Assembly: GCF_022760965.1 (NCBI RefSeq)
Contig: NZ_JAKVIJ010000003.1
Location: forward strand, 186,001 to 250,000
Reading direction: 5' to 3'
Origin: Simplicispira sedimenti
GTDB lineage: Bacteria > Pseudomonadota > Gammaproteobacteria > Burkholderiales > Burkholderiaceae_C
DNA: 64,000 nt
The notes beneath the pieces were generated by a model. It worked only from the letters and a program-made list of their open reading frames with translations. It was not told where the DNA came from and searched no databases. Of the stretch, positions 7,799-16,761 are shown piece after piece. Within the stretch, counting starts at the first letter, position 1; every line of letters begins with the position of its first letter. The position numbers and the translations under genes are program-made.

Positions 7799-8446
7799 TC
7801 AGGCGCTGGGGTTTGCGTCTGCGACCGCTGCGGCTTCGGGGGTGCTGCGGGGTGCTACCTTGGGGAAGGGCGCGCGCTTGGCAGCAGTCTTCTTGGCGGC
7901 GGGCTTGGCAGCCGGTTTGGCTGCGGGCTTGACAGCAGCTTTCTTGGCCACGGGCTTTGCGGCGGCCTTCTTGGCAGCGGGCTTGGCTGCAGGCTTTGCG
8001 GCGGCCTTCTTGGCAGGCGCAGGCTTGGTGGCCGGAGGGGTCTTGCCCAGGCTCTTGGCCAGTGCGTCGATGCGGGCGTTGAGCACGTCCAGATCGCGCG
8101 AGGTGGGCACGCCCAGCTTGGACAGAGCGGTGGCCACGCGGTCTTCAAAAATGGTTTCCAGCTTGTCCCACTGACCAGCGGCGCGCGAGCCAATGTCGGT
8201 GGCCATGCCGGTCACGCGGCTGGAGGCTTGCGAGATCTTCTCTTCGGCCACGGCCTGGGTCTTGCGCTGCAGCGAGAGGCCTTCCTTCACCAGGGCCTCG
8301 AACACCTTGTTGCCTTCTTCCTGGGCCTTGGCAAAAGCGCCCAGGCCGGCCAGCCAGATTTGCTGGGCGGAGTCCTTGACGGTGCTCGAGAGCTGGGCGC
8401 CCGGCTTTTTCTTGTCGTTGCTGAGTTTCTGCAGTTTCTTGACCAT
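7799..8446 (-). CDS. Phasin-family PHA granule protein with histone-like C-terminal repeats
   Basis: The 215-residue protein has a PhaF/PhaI-type N-terminal part (residues about 1-120). It contains QQIWLAGLGAFAKAQEEGNK, the amphipathic helix expected to bind the polyhydroxyalkanoate granule surface, and a coiled-coil-like segment. Residues about 128-190 are a Lys/Ala/Pro repeat built from units such as AAKPAAKP, like histone H1 tails, which in PhaF bind DNA and help share granules between daughter cells. The start at 8446 is supported by GGAGG about 6 nt upstream; longer forms back to 8521 look unlikely. The tail repeat is also a DNA repeat, so its length may vary between strains. Confidence 0.85.
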   Translation of the reverse strand: MVKKLQKLSNDKKKPGAQLSSTVKDSAQQIWLAGLGAFAKAQEEGNKVFEALVKEGLSLQRKTQAVAEEKISQASSRVTGMATDIGSRAAGQWDKLETIFEDRVATALSKLGVPTSRDLDVLNARIDALAKSLGKTPPATKPAPAKKAAAKPAAKPAAKKAAAKPVAKKAAVKPAAKPAAKPAAKKTAAKRAPFPKVAPRSTPEAAAVADANPSA

Positions 8447-8680
8447 ACGGCCTCCGTGGAAGGGGTTGAAGATGCGCCGCAGCAACCGCGCTGGGCATGA
8501 ATGGGAATGTACGCCGTGCAATGGCCCGCGTGTAGGTGGCCGCTCCTAAAAACATAGAGGGTGGGGTCTAGCGATGGATTTGGTGGGTAGCATCGCCGCG
8601 GGTTTTTGCTGAAGCCTGCACTGGCGGGCCTGAGCAAGAATGGGAGCGATTTCACAGCACAACCAACAGGAGTCTTGAGC

Positions 8681-10666
8681 ATGCAGTATTTCGTGACAGG
8701 AGCCACAGGGTTCATCGGCAAGCGTCTGGTCAAAAAACTCCTGGAGCGCAAGGGCACCGTGGTGTACTTCCTGCTGCGCAAGGAGAGCGCGGACAAGGTG
8801 GCCGAACTGCGCAGCTATTGGGGCGTGAGCGCCGCGCGAGCTGTTCCGGTGTTTGGTGACCTCAAGAGCAAGAAATTGGGCGTGGCGGCCGAGGACGTGA
8901 AAAAGCTCAAGGGCCAGATCGACCATTTCCATCACCTGGCGGCGGTGTACGACCTGTCTGCCGACACTGAAAGCCAGGTGGCCGTCAACGTGGAAGGCAC
9001 GCGCAACACGGTGGAGTTTGCCCGCGCCATCGATGCCGGGCATTTCCACCATGTGTCGTCCATCGCCGCAGCGGGTCTGTACGAAGGTGTCTTCCGCGAA
9101 GACATGTTCGATGAGGCCGAGGGGCTGGACCACCCCTACTTCATGACCAAGCACGAGAGCGAAAAGATCGTGCGCCAGGAATGCAAGATGCCCTGGACGG
9201 TCTATCGCCCCGCCATGGTGGTGGGCGACAGCCAAACCGGCGAGATGGACAAGATCGACGGGCCGTACTACTTCTTCAAGCTCATCCAGCGCATCCGCCA
9301 GATCCTGCCGCCCTGGATGCCTTCCGTGGGCCTGGAAGGCGGGCGCGTGAACATCGTGCCGGTGGACTTCGTGGTCAACGCGATCAACGTGATCAGCCAC
9401 CAGGCTTCCATTGGCAAGAAGTGCTTCCACCTGGTGGACCCGGTAGGCTACCGTGTGGGTGATGTGCTCGATATCTTCTCGCGTGCTGCCCATGCGCCGC
9501 GCATGAACCTGTTCGTCAATGCGGCCTTGCTGGGCTTCATTCCCAAGGGCATCAAGAAGAGCCTCATGGCCATTGCGCCCGTGCGCCGTGTGCGCAATGC
9601 CGTGCTCAAGGACCTGGGCCTGCCCGAGGACATGCTCACCTTTGTGAACTACCCCACGCGCTTTGACTGCCGCGAGACGCTGGCGGCGCTCAAGGGCTCA
9701 GGCGTTTCCTGCCCCAGCCTGAACGACTATGCCTGGCGCATCTGGGACTACTGGGAGCGCCACCTGGACCCCGAGCTGTTCATCGACCGCTCGCTCAAGG
9801 GCACGGTGGCGGGCAAGGTGGTGCTGGTCACGGGGGGCTCGTCGGGCATTGGCCTGGCCACGGCGCACAAGTTTGCCGAGGCGGGCGCCACCACCATCAT
9901 CTGCGGACGCGACCAGGACAAGCTCGACGCCGCCTGCCAGGAAGCCAAGGACAAGGGCCATGCGTTCATCGCCTACGCCGTGGACATTGCCGACATGCAG
10001 GACTGTGACCGCTTCGTGCAGCAACTCGTTGCCGACCACGGCGGGGTGGACTTCCTGATCAACAATGCGGGCCGCTCGATCCGCCGCGCCATCGAGAGCA
10101 GCTACGACCGCTTCCACGACTATGAGCGCACCATGCAGCTCAACTACTTTGGCTGCCTGCGTGTGACCATGGGGTTGCTGCCTGCCATGGTGGAAAAGCG
10201 CAAGGGCCACATCGTCAACATCAGCTCCATCGGCGTGCTGACCAATGCCCCGCGCTTCTCGGCCTACGTGGCCAGCAAGGCGGCGCTGGATGCCTGGACG
10301 CGCTGCGCCTCCAGCGAATTCGCCGACCAGGGCATCACCTTCACCACCATCAACATGCCGCTGGTGCGCACGCCCATGATCGCGCCCACGCAGATCTACA
10401 ACAACGTGCCCACGCTCAGCCCCGAGGAGGCGGCCGACATGGTGGCGCAGGCCTGCATCTTCAAGCCGGTGCGCATCGCCACGCGCCTGGGCATCCTGGG
10501 CCAGGTAATGCATGCCCTGGTGCCGCGTGTGGCGCAGATCGGCATGAACGCCAGTTTCCGCATGTTCCCCGATTCGTCCGCGGCCAAGGGAGAGAAGGGC
10601 GCCAAGCCGCAGCTGTCGGCGGAAGCCGTTGCGCTGCAGCAGATGATGCGCGGCATTCACTTCTGA
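8681..10666 (+). CDS. Two-domain fatty acyl-CoA reductase (alcohol-forming type)
   Basis: The 661-residue protein joins two Rossmann-fold reductase domains. The first (residues about 1-365) has GATGFIG at 7-13 and the catalytic YFMTK at 153-157, in the extended-SDR/male-sterility fatty acyl-CoA reductase group. The second is a classical SDR with TGGSSGIG at 384-391, NNAG at 461-464 and YVASK at 529-533. Length and domain order match the Marinobacter-type enzyme that reduces fatty acyl-CoA to fatty alcohol through the aldehyde using NADPH, as I recall that family. Such alcohols feed wax ester synthesis. The ATG at 8681 follows AACAGGAG. No wax ester synthase is visible here; the phasin gene is the divergent neighbour. 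Confidence 0.82.
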   Translation: MQYFVTGATGFIGKRLVKKLLERKGTVVYFLLRKESADKVAELRSYWGVSAARAVPVFGDLKSKKLGVAAEDVKKLKGQIDHFHHLAAVYDLSADTESQVAVNVEGTRNTVEFARAIDAGHFHHVSSIAAAGLYEGVFREDMFDEAEGLDHPYFMTKHESEKIVRQECKMPWTVYRPAMVVGDSQTGEMDKIDGPYYFFKLIQRIRQILPPWMPSVGLEGGRVNIVPVDFVVNAINVISHQASIGKKCFHLVDPVGYRVGDVLDIFSRAAHAPRMNLFVNAALLGFIPKGIKKSLMAIAPVRRVRNAVLKDLGLPEDMLTFVNYPTRFDCRETLAALKGSGVSCPSLNDYAWRIWDYWERHLDPELFIDRSLKGTVAGKVVLVTGGSSGIGLATAHKFAEAGATTIICGRDQDKLDAACQEAKDKGHAFIAYAVDIADMQDCDRFVQQLVADHGGVDFLINNAGRSIRRAIESSYDRFHDYERTMQLNYFGCLRVTMGLLPAMVEKRKGHIVNISSIGVLTNAPRFSAYVASKAALDAWTRCASSEFADQGITFTTINMPLVRTPMIAPTQIYNNVPTLSPEEAADMVAQACIFKPVRIATRLGILGQVMHALVPRVAQIGMNASFRMFPDSSAAKGEKGAKPQLSAEAVALQQMMRGIHF

Positions 10667-10757
10667 GCGTCACGCCCAGGGCTGGCGGTTACGAGCAGCA
10701 ACAAGGTGCGGTGGGATAATCCGAAACTTTGCCCTCGGCACATTTTTGGTTCATCCC

Positions 10758-11831
10758 ATGATCCTCGTCACCGGAGGCGCCGGTTTCATCGGCGCCAACT
10801 TCGTACTCGACTGGCTTGCCGGCAACCCGGAGGGCGTCGTCAACCTCGACAAGCTCACCTATGCCGGCAACCTGCACAACCTGGCCAGCCTGCAGGGCGA
10901 TGCGCGCCATGTCTTCGTGCAGGGCGACATCGGTGACCGCACCCTGGTCGATGGCCTGCTGGCGCAGTACCAGCCGCGTGCCATCGTCAACTTTGCGGCC
11001 GAATCGCATGTGGATCGCTCCATCCACGGCCCCGAGGACTTCATCCAGACCAACGTGGTCGGCACTTTCAGGCTTTTGGAGGCAGCAAGGCACTACTGGC
11101 AAGCGCTGGATGCTACAAAAAAAGAAGCATTTCGCTTCCTGCACGTGAGCACCGACGAGGTGTACGGCACCCTGGCACCCGATGCGCCCGCGTTCACCGA
11201 AACGCACAACTGCGAGCCCAACAGCCCCTACAGCGCCAGCAAAGCCGCCAGCGACCACCTCGTGCGCGCCTGGCACCACACCTATGGCATGCCGGTCCTC
11301 ACGACCAACTGCAGCAACAACTACGGGCCATACCACTTCCCGGAAAAGCTCATCCCGCTGATGATCGTCAACGCCCTGGCCGGCAAACCCCTGCCGGTGT
11401 ACGGCGACGGCATGCAGATCCGGGACTGGCTCTACGTCAAGGACCACTGCAGCGCCATCCGGCGGGTGCTGGAGGCCGGGACTGTGGGCGAAACCTACAA
11501 CGTCGGCGGCTGGAACGAGAAGCCCAACATCGACATCGTGAACACGGTCTGCGCCCTGCTGGACGAGTTGCGCCCGCGTGCCGACGGCCAGAGCTACCGC
11601 AGCCAGATCACCTACGTGAAGGACCGCCCCGGCCACGACCGGCGCTATGCCATCGATGCGCGCAAGATCGAGCGTGAGCTGGGCTGGAAACCTGCCGAGA
11701 CCTTCGACACCGGCATCCGCAAGACCGTGCAGTGGTACCTGGACCACCCCGACTGGGTGGCGCAGGTGCAAAGCGGCGCCTACCGCGACTGGGTGGCCAA
11801 GCAGTACGAGGGCGAGGGCAGCGTCGCATGA
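10758..11831 (+). CDS. rmlB (rfbB): dTDP-glucose 4,6-dehydratase
   Basis: First gene of the dTDP-L-rhamnose operon rmlBDAC. The 357-residue enzyme converts dTDP-glucose to dTDP-4-keto-6-deoxyglucose with bound NAD. Visible motifs are the Rossmann GGAGFIG at residues 7-13, DKLTYAGN, the catalytic STDEVYG, and YSASKAASDHLVRAW with the Tyr-x3-Lys pair. Residues about 115-124 (YWQALDATKK) are encoded by DNA that may be a degraded copy of the 55-bp repeat. The start at 10758 was chosen because it gives the standard MILVTGGAGF N-terminus. The stop overlaps the start of rmlD (ATGA). Confidence 0.96.
   Translation: MILVTGGAGFIGANFVLDWLAGNPEGVVNLDKLTYAGNLHNLASLQGDARHVFVQGDIGDRTLVDGLLAQYQPRAIVNFAAESHVDRSIHGPEDFIQTNVVGTFRLLEAARHYWQALDATKKEAFRFLHVSTDEVYGTLAPDAPAFTETHNCEPNSPYSASKAASDHLVRAWHHTYGMPVLTTNCSNNYGPYHFPEKLIPLMIVNALAGKPLPVYGDGMQIRDWLYVKDHCSAIRRVLEAGTVGETYNVGGWNEKPNIDIVNTVCALLDELRPRADGQSYRSQITYVKDRPGHDRRYAIDARKIERELGWKPAETFDTGIRKTVQWYLDHPDWVAQVQSGAYRDWVAKQYEGEGSVA
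11071..11128 (-). repeat. Possible degraded copy of the 55-bp repeat (copy C)
   Basis: On the minus strand the segment keeps GCT, a T-run, TAGC, then CGCTT with the order and spacing of the other copies, but many other positions differ. It lies inside rmlB at a surface loop that varies between homologues. The similarity could be chance. Confidence 0.35.
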
Positions 11832-12724
11832 GCATGAACATCCTCCTGCTCGGAAAAGGCGGCCAGGTCGGTTGGGAGCTGCAGCGCAGCCTCAGCGTGC
11901 TGGGCCAGGTCACGGCGCTGGATTTCGACAGCCAAGCGCATTGCGGTGACTTTGCCAACCCCGAGGGCGTGCGCGACACCGTGCGCCAGCTGCGCCCTCA
12001 GGTCATCGTCAACGCCGCCGCCCACACCGCCGTGGACAAGGCCGAGAGCGAACCAGAATTCGCGCGCCTGCTCAACGCCACCACCCCCGGCCTCGTGGCC
12101 GAGGAGGCCGCGCGCCTGGGTGCCTGGCTGGTGCACTACAGCACCGACTATGTGTTCGACGGCAGCGGTACCCGGCCTTGGGTCGAAACCGACACGCCCG
12201 CACCACTGTCGGTGTACGGTGCCACCAAGCTGGAAGGCGAGCAACGCATCCAGCAATCGGGTTGCCAGCATTTGATTCTGCGCACCAGCTGGGTCTATGC
12301 CGCACGCGGCGGCAACTTTGCCAAGACCATGCTGCGCCTGGGCCAGGAGCGCGAACGCCTCACCGTCATCGACGACCAGTGGGGTGCGCCCACGGGGGCC
12401 GACCTGCTCGCCGACGTCACGGCCCACGCCATCCGTCACCTGCAGCACCGACCGCAGGACGGCGGCCTGTACCACTGCGTGGCGGCGGGTGAGACCACTT
12501 GGCATTCTTATGCGAAATTCGTTCTGGAGCACGCCAGCAAAGCGCAGCAAGCTATAAAAATCATAGCAAAAGAAGTCGCGCCTGTGCCCACCAGTGCCTT
12601 CCCCACGCCCGCCAAGCGCCCGCACAACTCGCGGCTGGCTACCGCCAAGCTGCAAACCACCTTCGGCCTGCAGTTGCCGCACTGGCAAACCGGCGTGGCG
12701 CGCATGCTCGCCGAAATCCTCTGA
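11828..12724 (+). CDS. rmlD (rfbD): dTDP-4-dehydrorhamnose reductase
   Basis: RmlD reduces dTDP-4-keto-L-rhamnose to dTDP-L-rhamnose with NAD(P)H, the last step of the pathway. The 298-residue protein shows GKGGQVGWEL at the N-terminus, YSTDYVFDG, and the catalytic YGATKLEGE. The C-terminus has VPTSAFPTPAKRPHNSRL, typical of the family. Between the catalytic part and this end, residues about 230-247 (including FVLEHASKAQQAIKIIAK) are encoded by a clear copy of the 55-bp repeat. The gene starts at 11828 inside the rmlB stop (ATGA overlap), so coupled translation is likely. Confidence 0.95.
   Translation: MSMNILLLGKGGQVGWELQRSLSVLGQVTALDFDSQAHCGDFANPEGVRDTVRQLRPQVIVNAAAHTAVDKAESEPEFARLLNATTPGLVAEEAARLGAWLVHYSTDYVFDGSGTRPWVETDTPAPLSVYGATKLEGEQRIQQSGCQHLILRTSWVYAARGGNFAKTMLRLGQERERLTVIDDQWGAPTGADLLADVTAHAIRHLQHRPQDGGLYHCVAAGETTWHSYAKFVLEHASKAQQAIKIIAKEVAPVPTSAFPTPAKRPHNSRLATAKLQTTFGLQLPHWQTGVARMLAEIL
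12515..12567 (-). repeat. Dispersed 55-bp repeat, copy D (translated inside rmlD)
   Basis: The plus-strand sequence ends GCTATAAAAATCATAGC at 12551-12567, preceded by AAAGCGCAGCA and a TGGAGCACGCCAG block. Aligned with the copy at 62014-62068, it shares AAATT, the GCCNNNAAAGCG block, AGCA and the terminal GCTAT...ATAGC. It is read through in frame. Confidence 0.7.
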
Positions 12725-12732
12725 CCTCCCCC

Positions 12733-13623
12733 ATGACCATGACAGCACGCAAAGGCATCATCCTCGCTGGCGGCTCCGGCACGCGCCTGCACCCCGCCAC
12801 GCTGGCCATCAGCAAGCAGTTGCTGCCGGTGTACGACAAACCGATGATCTACTACCCGCTCAGCACGCTCATGCTGGCGGGCATCCGCGAGATCCTGGTC
12901 ATCAGCACGCCGCAGGACACCCCGCGCTTTGCACAGTTGCTGGGCGACGGCAGCCAGTGGGGCATCAGCCTGCAATACGCCGTGCAGCCCAGTCCCGACG
13001 GGCTGGCGCAGGCGTTCCTGATCGGCGAGTCGTTTGTGGGTGACGCACCCAGCGCCCTGGTGCTGGGCGACAACATCTTTTACGGCCACCAATTCCACGA
13101 GCTGCTGGCCAACGCCCATGGCCGCAGTACTGGCGCCAGCGTGTTCGCCTACCACGTACACGACCCCGAACGCTATGGCGTGGCGGAGTTCGACGCGCAG
13201 GGCAAGGTGCTCTCGCTCGAAGAAAAGCCCCCGGTGCCCAAAAGCAACTACGCCGTCACCGGCCTGTACTTTTACGACAACCAGGTGGTGGAGCTCGCCA
13301 AGAGCCTGAAGCCCAGCCCGCGCGGCGAGTTGGAGATCACCGACCTCAACCGCCTGTACCTGGAGCAGGGCCAGCTCAACGTTGAGATCATGGGGCGGGG
13401 CTACGCCTGGCTGGACACCGGCACGCACGAAAGCCTGCTCGAAGCCAGCCAGTTCATCGCCACGCTGGAACACCGCCAGGGCCTGAAGATCGCCTGCCCC
13501 GAGGAAATCGCCTGGCGCAGCCGCTGGATTGGCGACGAACAGCTCCAGCGCCTGGCCCAGCCACTGGCCAAGAACGGCTACGGCCAATACCTGCAGCGCC
13601 TGCTGAAAGAGACGGTGTACTGA
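12733..13623 (+). CDS. rmlA (rfbA): Glucose-1-phosphate thymidylyltransferase
   Basis: RmlA joins dTTP and glucose-1-phosphate to make dTDP-glucose, the committed and feedback-inhibited step of rhamnose synthesis. The 296-residue product has the nucleotidyltransferase signature GIILAGGSGTRLHP near residue 8, SKQLLPVYDKPMIYYPLSTL next to it, LGDNIFYGHQF in the middle and WLDTGTHESLLEAS. Two in-frame ATGs, 12733 and 12739, are possible. It follows rmlD by 8 nt, and its stop codon overlaps the rmlC start by one base. Confidence 0.97.
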   Translation: MTMTARKGIILAGGSGTRLHPATLAISKQLLPVYDKPMIYYPLSTLMLAGIREILVISTPQDTPRFAQLLGDGSQWGISLQYAVQPSPDGLAQAFLIGESFVGDAPSALVLGDNIFYGHQFHELLANAHGRSTGASVFAYHVHDPERYGVAEFDAQGKVLSLEEKPPVPKSNYAVTGLYFYDNQVVELAKSLKPSPRGELEITDLNRLYLEQGQLNVEIMGRGYAWLDTGTHESLLEASQFIATLEHRQGLKIACPEEIAWRSRWIGDEQLQRLAQPLAKNGYGQYLQRLLKETVY

Positions 13624-14171
13624 TGAAAGCGACCCGGTTGTCCATCCCCGAGGTGGTGCTGATCGAACCCAAGGTGTTCGGCGACGCGCGCGGTTTCTTC
13701 TTCGAGAGCTTCAATCAGAAAGCCTTCAACGAAGCCACAGGCACCAACCACCAGTTTGTGCAGGACAACCACAGCCGCTCCAGCCGGGGCGTGTTGCGCG
13801 GCCTGCACTACCAGATCCAGCAGCCCCAAGGCAAGCTGGTGCGCGTGGCGCGCGGTGCCGTGTTCGATGTGGCCGTGGACATCCGTCGCAGCTCGCCCAC
13901 CTTCGGGCAATGGGTGGGCGCGGAACTGACTGAGGACAACCAGCACCAGCTCTGGGTGCCGCCCGGCTTCGCCCATGGCTTCGTGGTACTCAGCGAGTCG
14001 GCAGACTTCCTCTACAAGACCACCGATTACTACGCGCCGCAGCATGAGCGTTGCATTGTGTGGAACGATCCTTCCCTTGGGATTGAGTGGCCCGGCCTGG
14101 CCTTGCCACCCGCTTTATCGGGTAAAGACGCCGCAGGATTGTCATTGCAGCTCGCTGAATTGTTCGCTTGA
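13623..14171 (+). CDS. rmlC (rfbC): dTDP-4-dehydrorhamnose 3,5-epimerase
   Basis: RmlC is a cupin epimerase that converts dTDP-4-keto-6-deoxyglucose to dTDP-4-keto-L-rhamnose. The 182-residue length is normal. Motifs include EPKVFGDARGFFFESFN at the N-terminus, QDNHSRSSRGVLRGLHYQ with the catalytic histidine, FDVAVDIRRSSPTFG, and VPPGFAHGF. It closes the rmlBDAC operon. Beyond it, 68 nt of sequence separate it from the converging polytopic membrane gene, and I see no strong terminator there. Confidence 0.96.
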   Translation: MKATRLSIPEVVLIEPKVFGDARGFFFESFNQKAFNEATGTNHQFVQDNHSRSSRGVLRGLHYQIQQPQGKLVRVARGAVFDVAVDIRRSSPTFGQWVGAELTEDNQHQLWVPPGFAHGFVVLSESADFLYKTTDYYAPQHERCIVWNDPSLGIEWPGLALPPALSGKDAAGLSLQLAELFA

Positions 14172-14239
14172 GGCGCGTCCGTCGGGGTTTACTCGAATTT
14201 CCGCAGCGCTGGTCGCATTCGCTGAATGAGAATTTCTTT

Positions 14240-16738
14240 TCAAGGGTTTTTGCCTGGCCGAACCTTGAACACTGTCCAGTCAGGGCCTGAGCCTGCGTGC
14301 TCCAGACTTGCGTTGCGTGACAACAGTGCGCTGTCCGCAGGTCCGGCGATTACGGTGTGCACCTTGAGCCGGTTGAAATCAAAGTGGTCCGGGTCCAACG
14401 TCAACACCACCTCGTCCAGTCGGGGGGTGTGGATGCGGTATGCGGTTGTTTCCGAGGGCAGGGCCTGCACCCGCAGGAACAACCGCTGGTAGCGGTTGTG
14501 CAGTGCAGCGTGTTCACCTGTGGGGTCCAGATCCTTCCACAGCGTGCGGGGCGGATGGTAGTGCACGCTGTTCAGCACCGGCACTCCTGCTGCGGGCAGA
14601 AGCATGGACCAGGCACGCTCTCCCACCACAGCGGTCATGGCGCGGGGGGCGGTATGGCTCTCCTGGAGCGACGCAGACAATGCTGGGTCAAGCGCAATTC
14701 TTGTGGGCGCGTGGACCAATGGGTTGAATGGTAGCGAGGTGGAGAGGGTCCAGAGGCAGAAAAGAAAAGCCAGCAGGCCATATTGGCGTACGATAAGCAG
14801 ATAGCCGAGCCCTCCCCAACCCAGGCATGAAATCCACACCATCGGGGGAGGGATCTCCATAGCAATCAAGGTCGGCAGCTTTTGGAACAGGTACCAACCC
14901 AATGCGGCAGTTAAAACTCCTATGGCTATTGCGAGGTTCTTGATGGGTGGGGCTGAGGCGAGGGAGACGTCTGGGCGAGCATGCACAACCCATCCGATGG
15001 TCAGCACCTGGGCAAGTGCCAGTGCAATATCTATCCGGTAGGTGGGGACCATGCCCCAGAGAGAGAGGCGTGCCACAGTGGCGTCCATTCCCATGAACAG
15101 ATAGAGGAACGCAAGAGCGGTATAACCCAGCAGCGCGATTCCGATGGTATCCAATTTGCGGCGGTGCCACCACGCGAGCAGTGCACATACTGTGGTGGGG
15201 ATGAAGAGAAAGATGAAGGAGCCGGCATCGCTGGGATTCATCAATGGAGATGGTCCATACATGGTAGCGGGGCTCATCAAACCCTTGATCAGGAACCACG
15301 GATCGATGTCACCGCCTGCCCCCGTCGTGCGTCGCCCGGGATAGACGGTCTCGCGCACCCAGTGCACGGCTTCCTGGGCATCCAACCACCAGGATCCCAG
15401 CAGGAACACGGTCATGCCCAGCGAGGCCGCTAGGCCTGCCCATTGGGCTGATTGGAACCGGAGGATGCTGCGTTGTTGCCAGAGCCACGCCAGCGCCAGA
15501 GGAGCAAGCAGATAGGCAAGGGCGATCTGCCACGCAGGATAAAGCGTCAGGACGTAACCCGTGAGCGCGGTTCCCAGTAGCCCTCCCCAGGCTAGGCCGT
15601 TGGCCATGCGTTGAGAGTGCAGCACCCTTTCCATGGCCACCATGCAGAGTAAAGGGAAAAAGACGGTGTATGCGGGCCATCCCGAGAAGCCAACCGAATA
15701 GGGAGCCAGGGCCAGGCTGGCGGACCAGCCAGCCGCCTGCCGCCAGTCCATGGCGAAAAAGCGCTGCAGAAGAAGCCAGACGGCAGTGAAGCAGGCGAAG
15801 AAAGGAAACCACCAATACCATGCCAACGCATAGCGCAGATCGAACAGAAAGAATCCCCATGTGGCGGGCTTGGCCAGTGAGGAAATGTGCCAGACAGGCA
15901 CCCCTGTCATGCCAATCACCATCATGTTCTGGCCATCGGCTCCGTAATGGCGGTTCACCATGGGAAAGGGAGGGGTGTGTGTGGACTGGCTGATGGCCAT
16001 GGGCGTGATCACTTCCCATTCATCACTGCGGATTGGGCGAAGATCGCCCAGCCACCGGGCCGTATCACTTTGGGCAATACGTGCCTCGTGAAGCAGCAGC
16101 GGCAGCGAGGAGCCTGTGGTGCCGGTGGCCACCAGGATGGAAAACGAAAAAAGTACGGTGAGTCCGAACAGAGAGGGGGCATAGGTTGCAACCCAGGGGC
16201 GTGGTGACCAGGCGGCTATCCGTGAGAGAGTCAGAAGGGCCAGCAAGGGAGCCAGGATGGCGGCCAGGAGCATCAGCATGATGCCTCTGGAGGGTGGCGT
16301 CTGCCCCGTGATCTGGATGGACTGGGTCGCTTTCGTTGCCGACAGCAAGAACTCGATGCCGTTGCTCAGGCGTATCCAGACGGCGATGGGCTGTTCGCCG
16401 GATGGAAGAGAGGTAGGCAAGCCCACCTGAACCTGGAAGCCAGAGGGGAGCCAGTCATTGCGGCCCGTGTTGGCCACCACATCGGGACGTTCGATGGGCA
16501 GCATGCGCCCGCGGTAGACCGTTGCAGCGCCCACATCGATTCGGGCGCTTGTGACAAAAACATTCGGCTGAGTCGACCCGGCCCAGCCACTGACGAACAG
16601 TTCATGCGTTGCAGGCAGATAACGCACCACATCGAGGGCGCCCTGGCCTGGGGCTTGCTGGGCCCAGGCCCATGGGCATAGAAGCAGCAAAGCCAGGAAT
16701 TTCAGGGCACGGTGTATGCCAACTCTGCAGAAGCGCAT
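14240..16738 (-). CDS. Large polytopic membrane protein with N-terminal exported accessory domain
   Basis: This is an 832-residue protein. A signal-like segment (about 12-26, ending WAWAQ) is followed by an exported domain at about 30-140, then roughly twelve hydrophobic helices between 150 and 680, and a soluble C-terminal part of about 150 residues. The architecture resembles YfhO-like or GT-C-type membrane proteins, but I see no firm catalytic motif. The N-terminal domain holds VSGWAG (from residue 49), RPDVVANTG and LPSGEQPIAV. The same pattern occurs in the upstream gene's product, so the two probably serve one surface-glycan process. It starts 23 nt after the upstream stop and converges on rmlC. 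Confidence 0.65.
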   Translation of the reverse strand: MRFCRVGIHRALKFLALLLLCPWAWAQQAPGQGALDVVRYLPATHELFVSGWAGSTQPNVFVTSARIDVGAATVYRGRMLPIERPDVVANTGRNDWLPSGFQVQVGLPTSLPSGEQPIAVWIRLSNGIEFLLSATKATQSIQITGQTPPSRGIMLMLLAAILAPLLALLTLSRIAAWSPRPWVATYAPSLFGLTVLFSFSILVATGTTGSSLPLLLHEARIAQSDTARWLGDLRPIRSDEWEVITPMAISQSTHTPPFPMVNRHYGADGQNMMVIGMTGVPVWHISSLAKPATWGFFLFDLRYALAWYWWFPFFACFTAVWLLLQRFFAMDWRQAAGWSASLALAPYSVGFSGWPAYTVFFPLLCMVAMERVLHSQRMANGLAWGGLLGTALTGYVLTLYPAWQIALAYLLAPLALAWLWQQRSILRFQSAQWAGLAASLGMTVFLLGSWWLDAQEAVHWVRETVYPGRRTTGAGGDIDPWFLIKGLMSPATMYGPSPLMNPSDAGSFIFLFIPTTVCALLAWWHRRKLDTIGIALLGYTALAFLYLFMGMDATVARLSLWGMVPTYRIDIALALAQVLTIGWVVHARPDVSLASAPPIKNLAIAIGVLTAALGWYLFQKLPTLIAMEIPPPMVWISCLGWGGLGYLLIVRQYGLLAFLFCLWTLSTSLPFNPLVHAPTRIALDPALSASLQESHTAPRAMTAVVGERAWSMLLPAAGVPVLNSVHYHPPRTLWKDLDPTGEHAALHNRYQRLFLRVQALPSETTAYRIHTPRLDEVVLTLDPDHFDFNRLKVHTVIAGPADSALLSRNASLEHAGSGPDWTVFKVRPGKNP

Positions 16739-16761
16739 GTGGTCAGTGGGAATGAAAAGTC

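Noticed and set aside
7900..8040. Lys/Ala codon repeat as a possible CRISPR or tandem-repeat array
   Set aside because: Units are short, unequal and match coding of the phasin's AAKP tail; there are no spacers.
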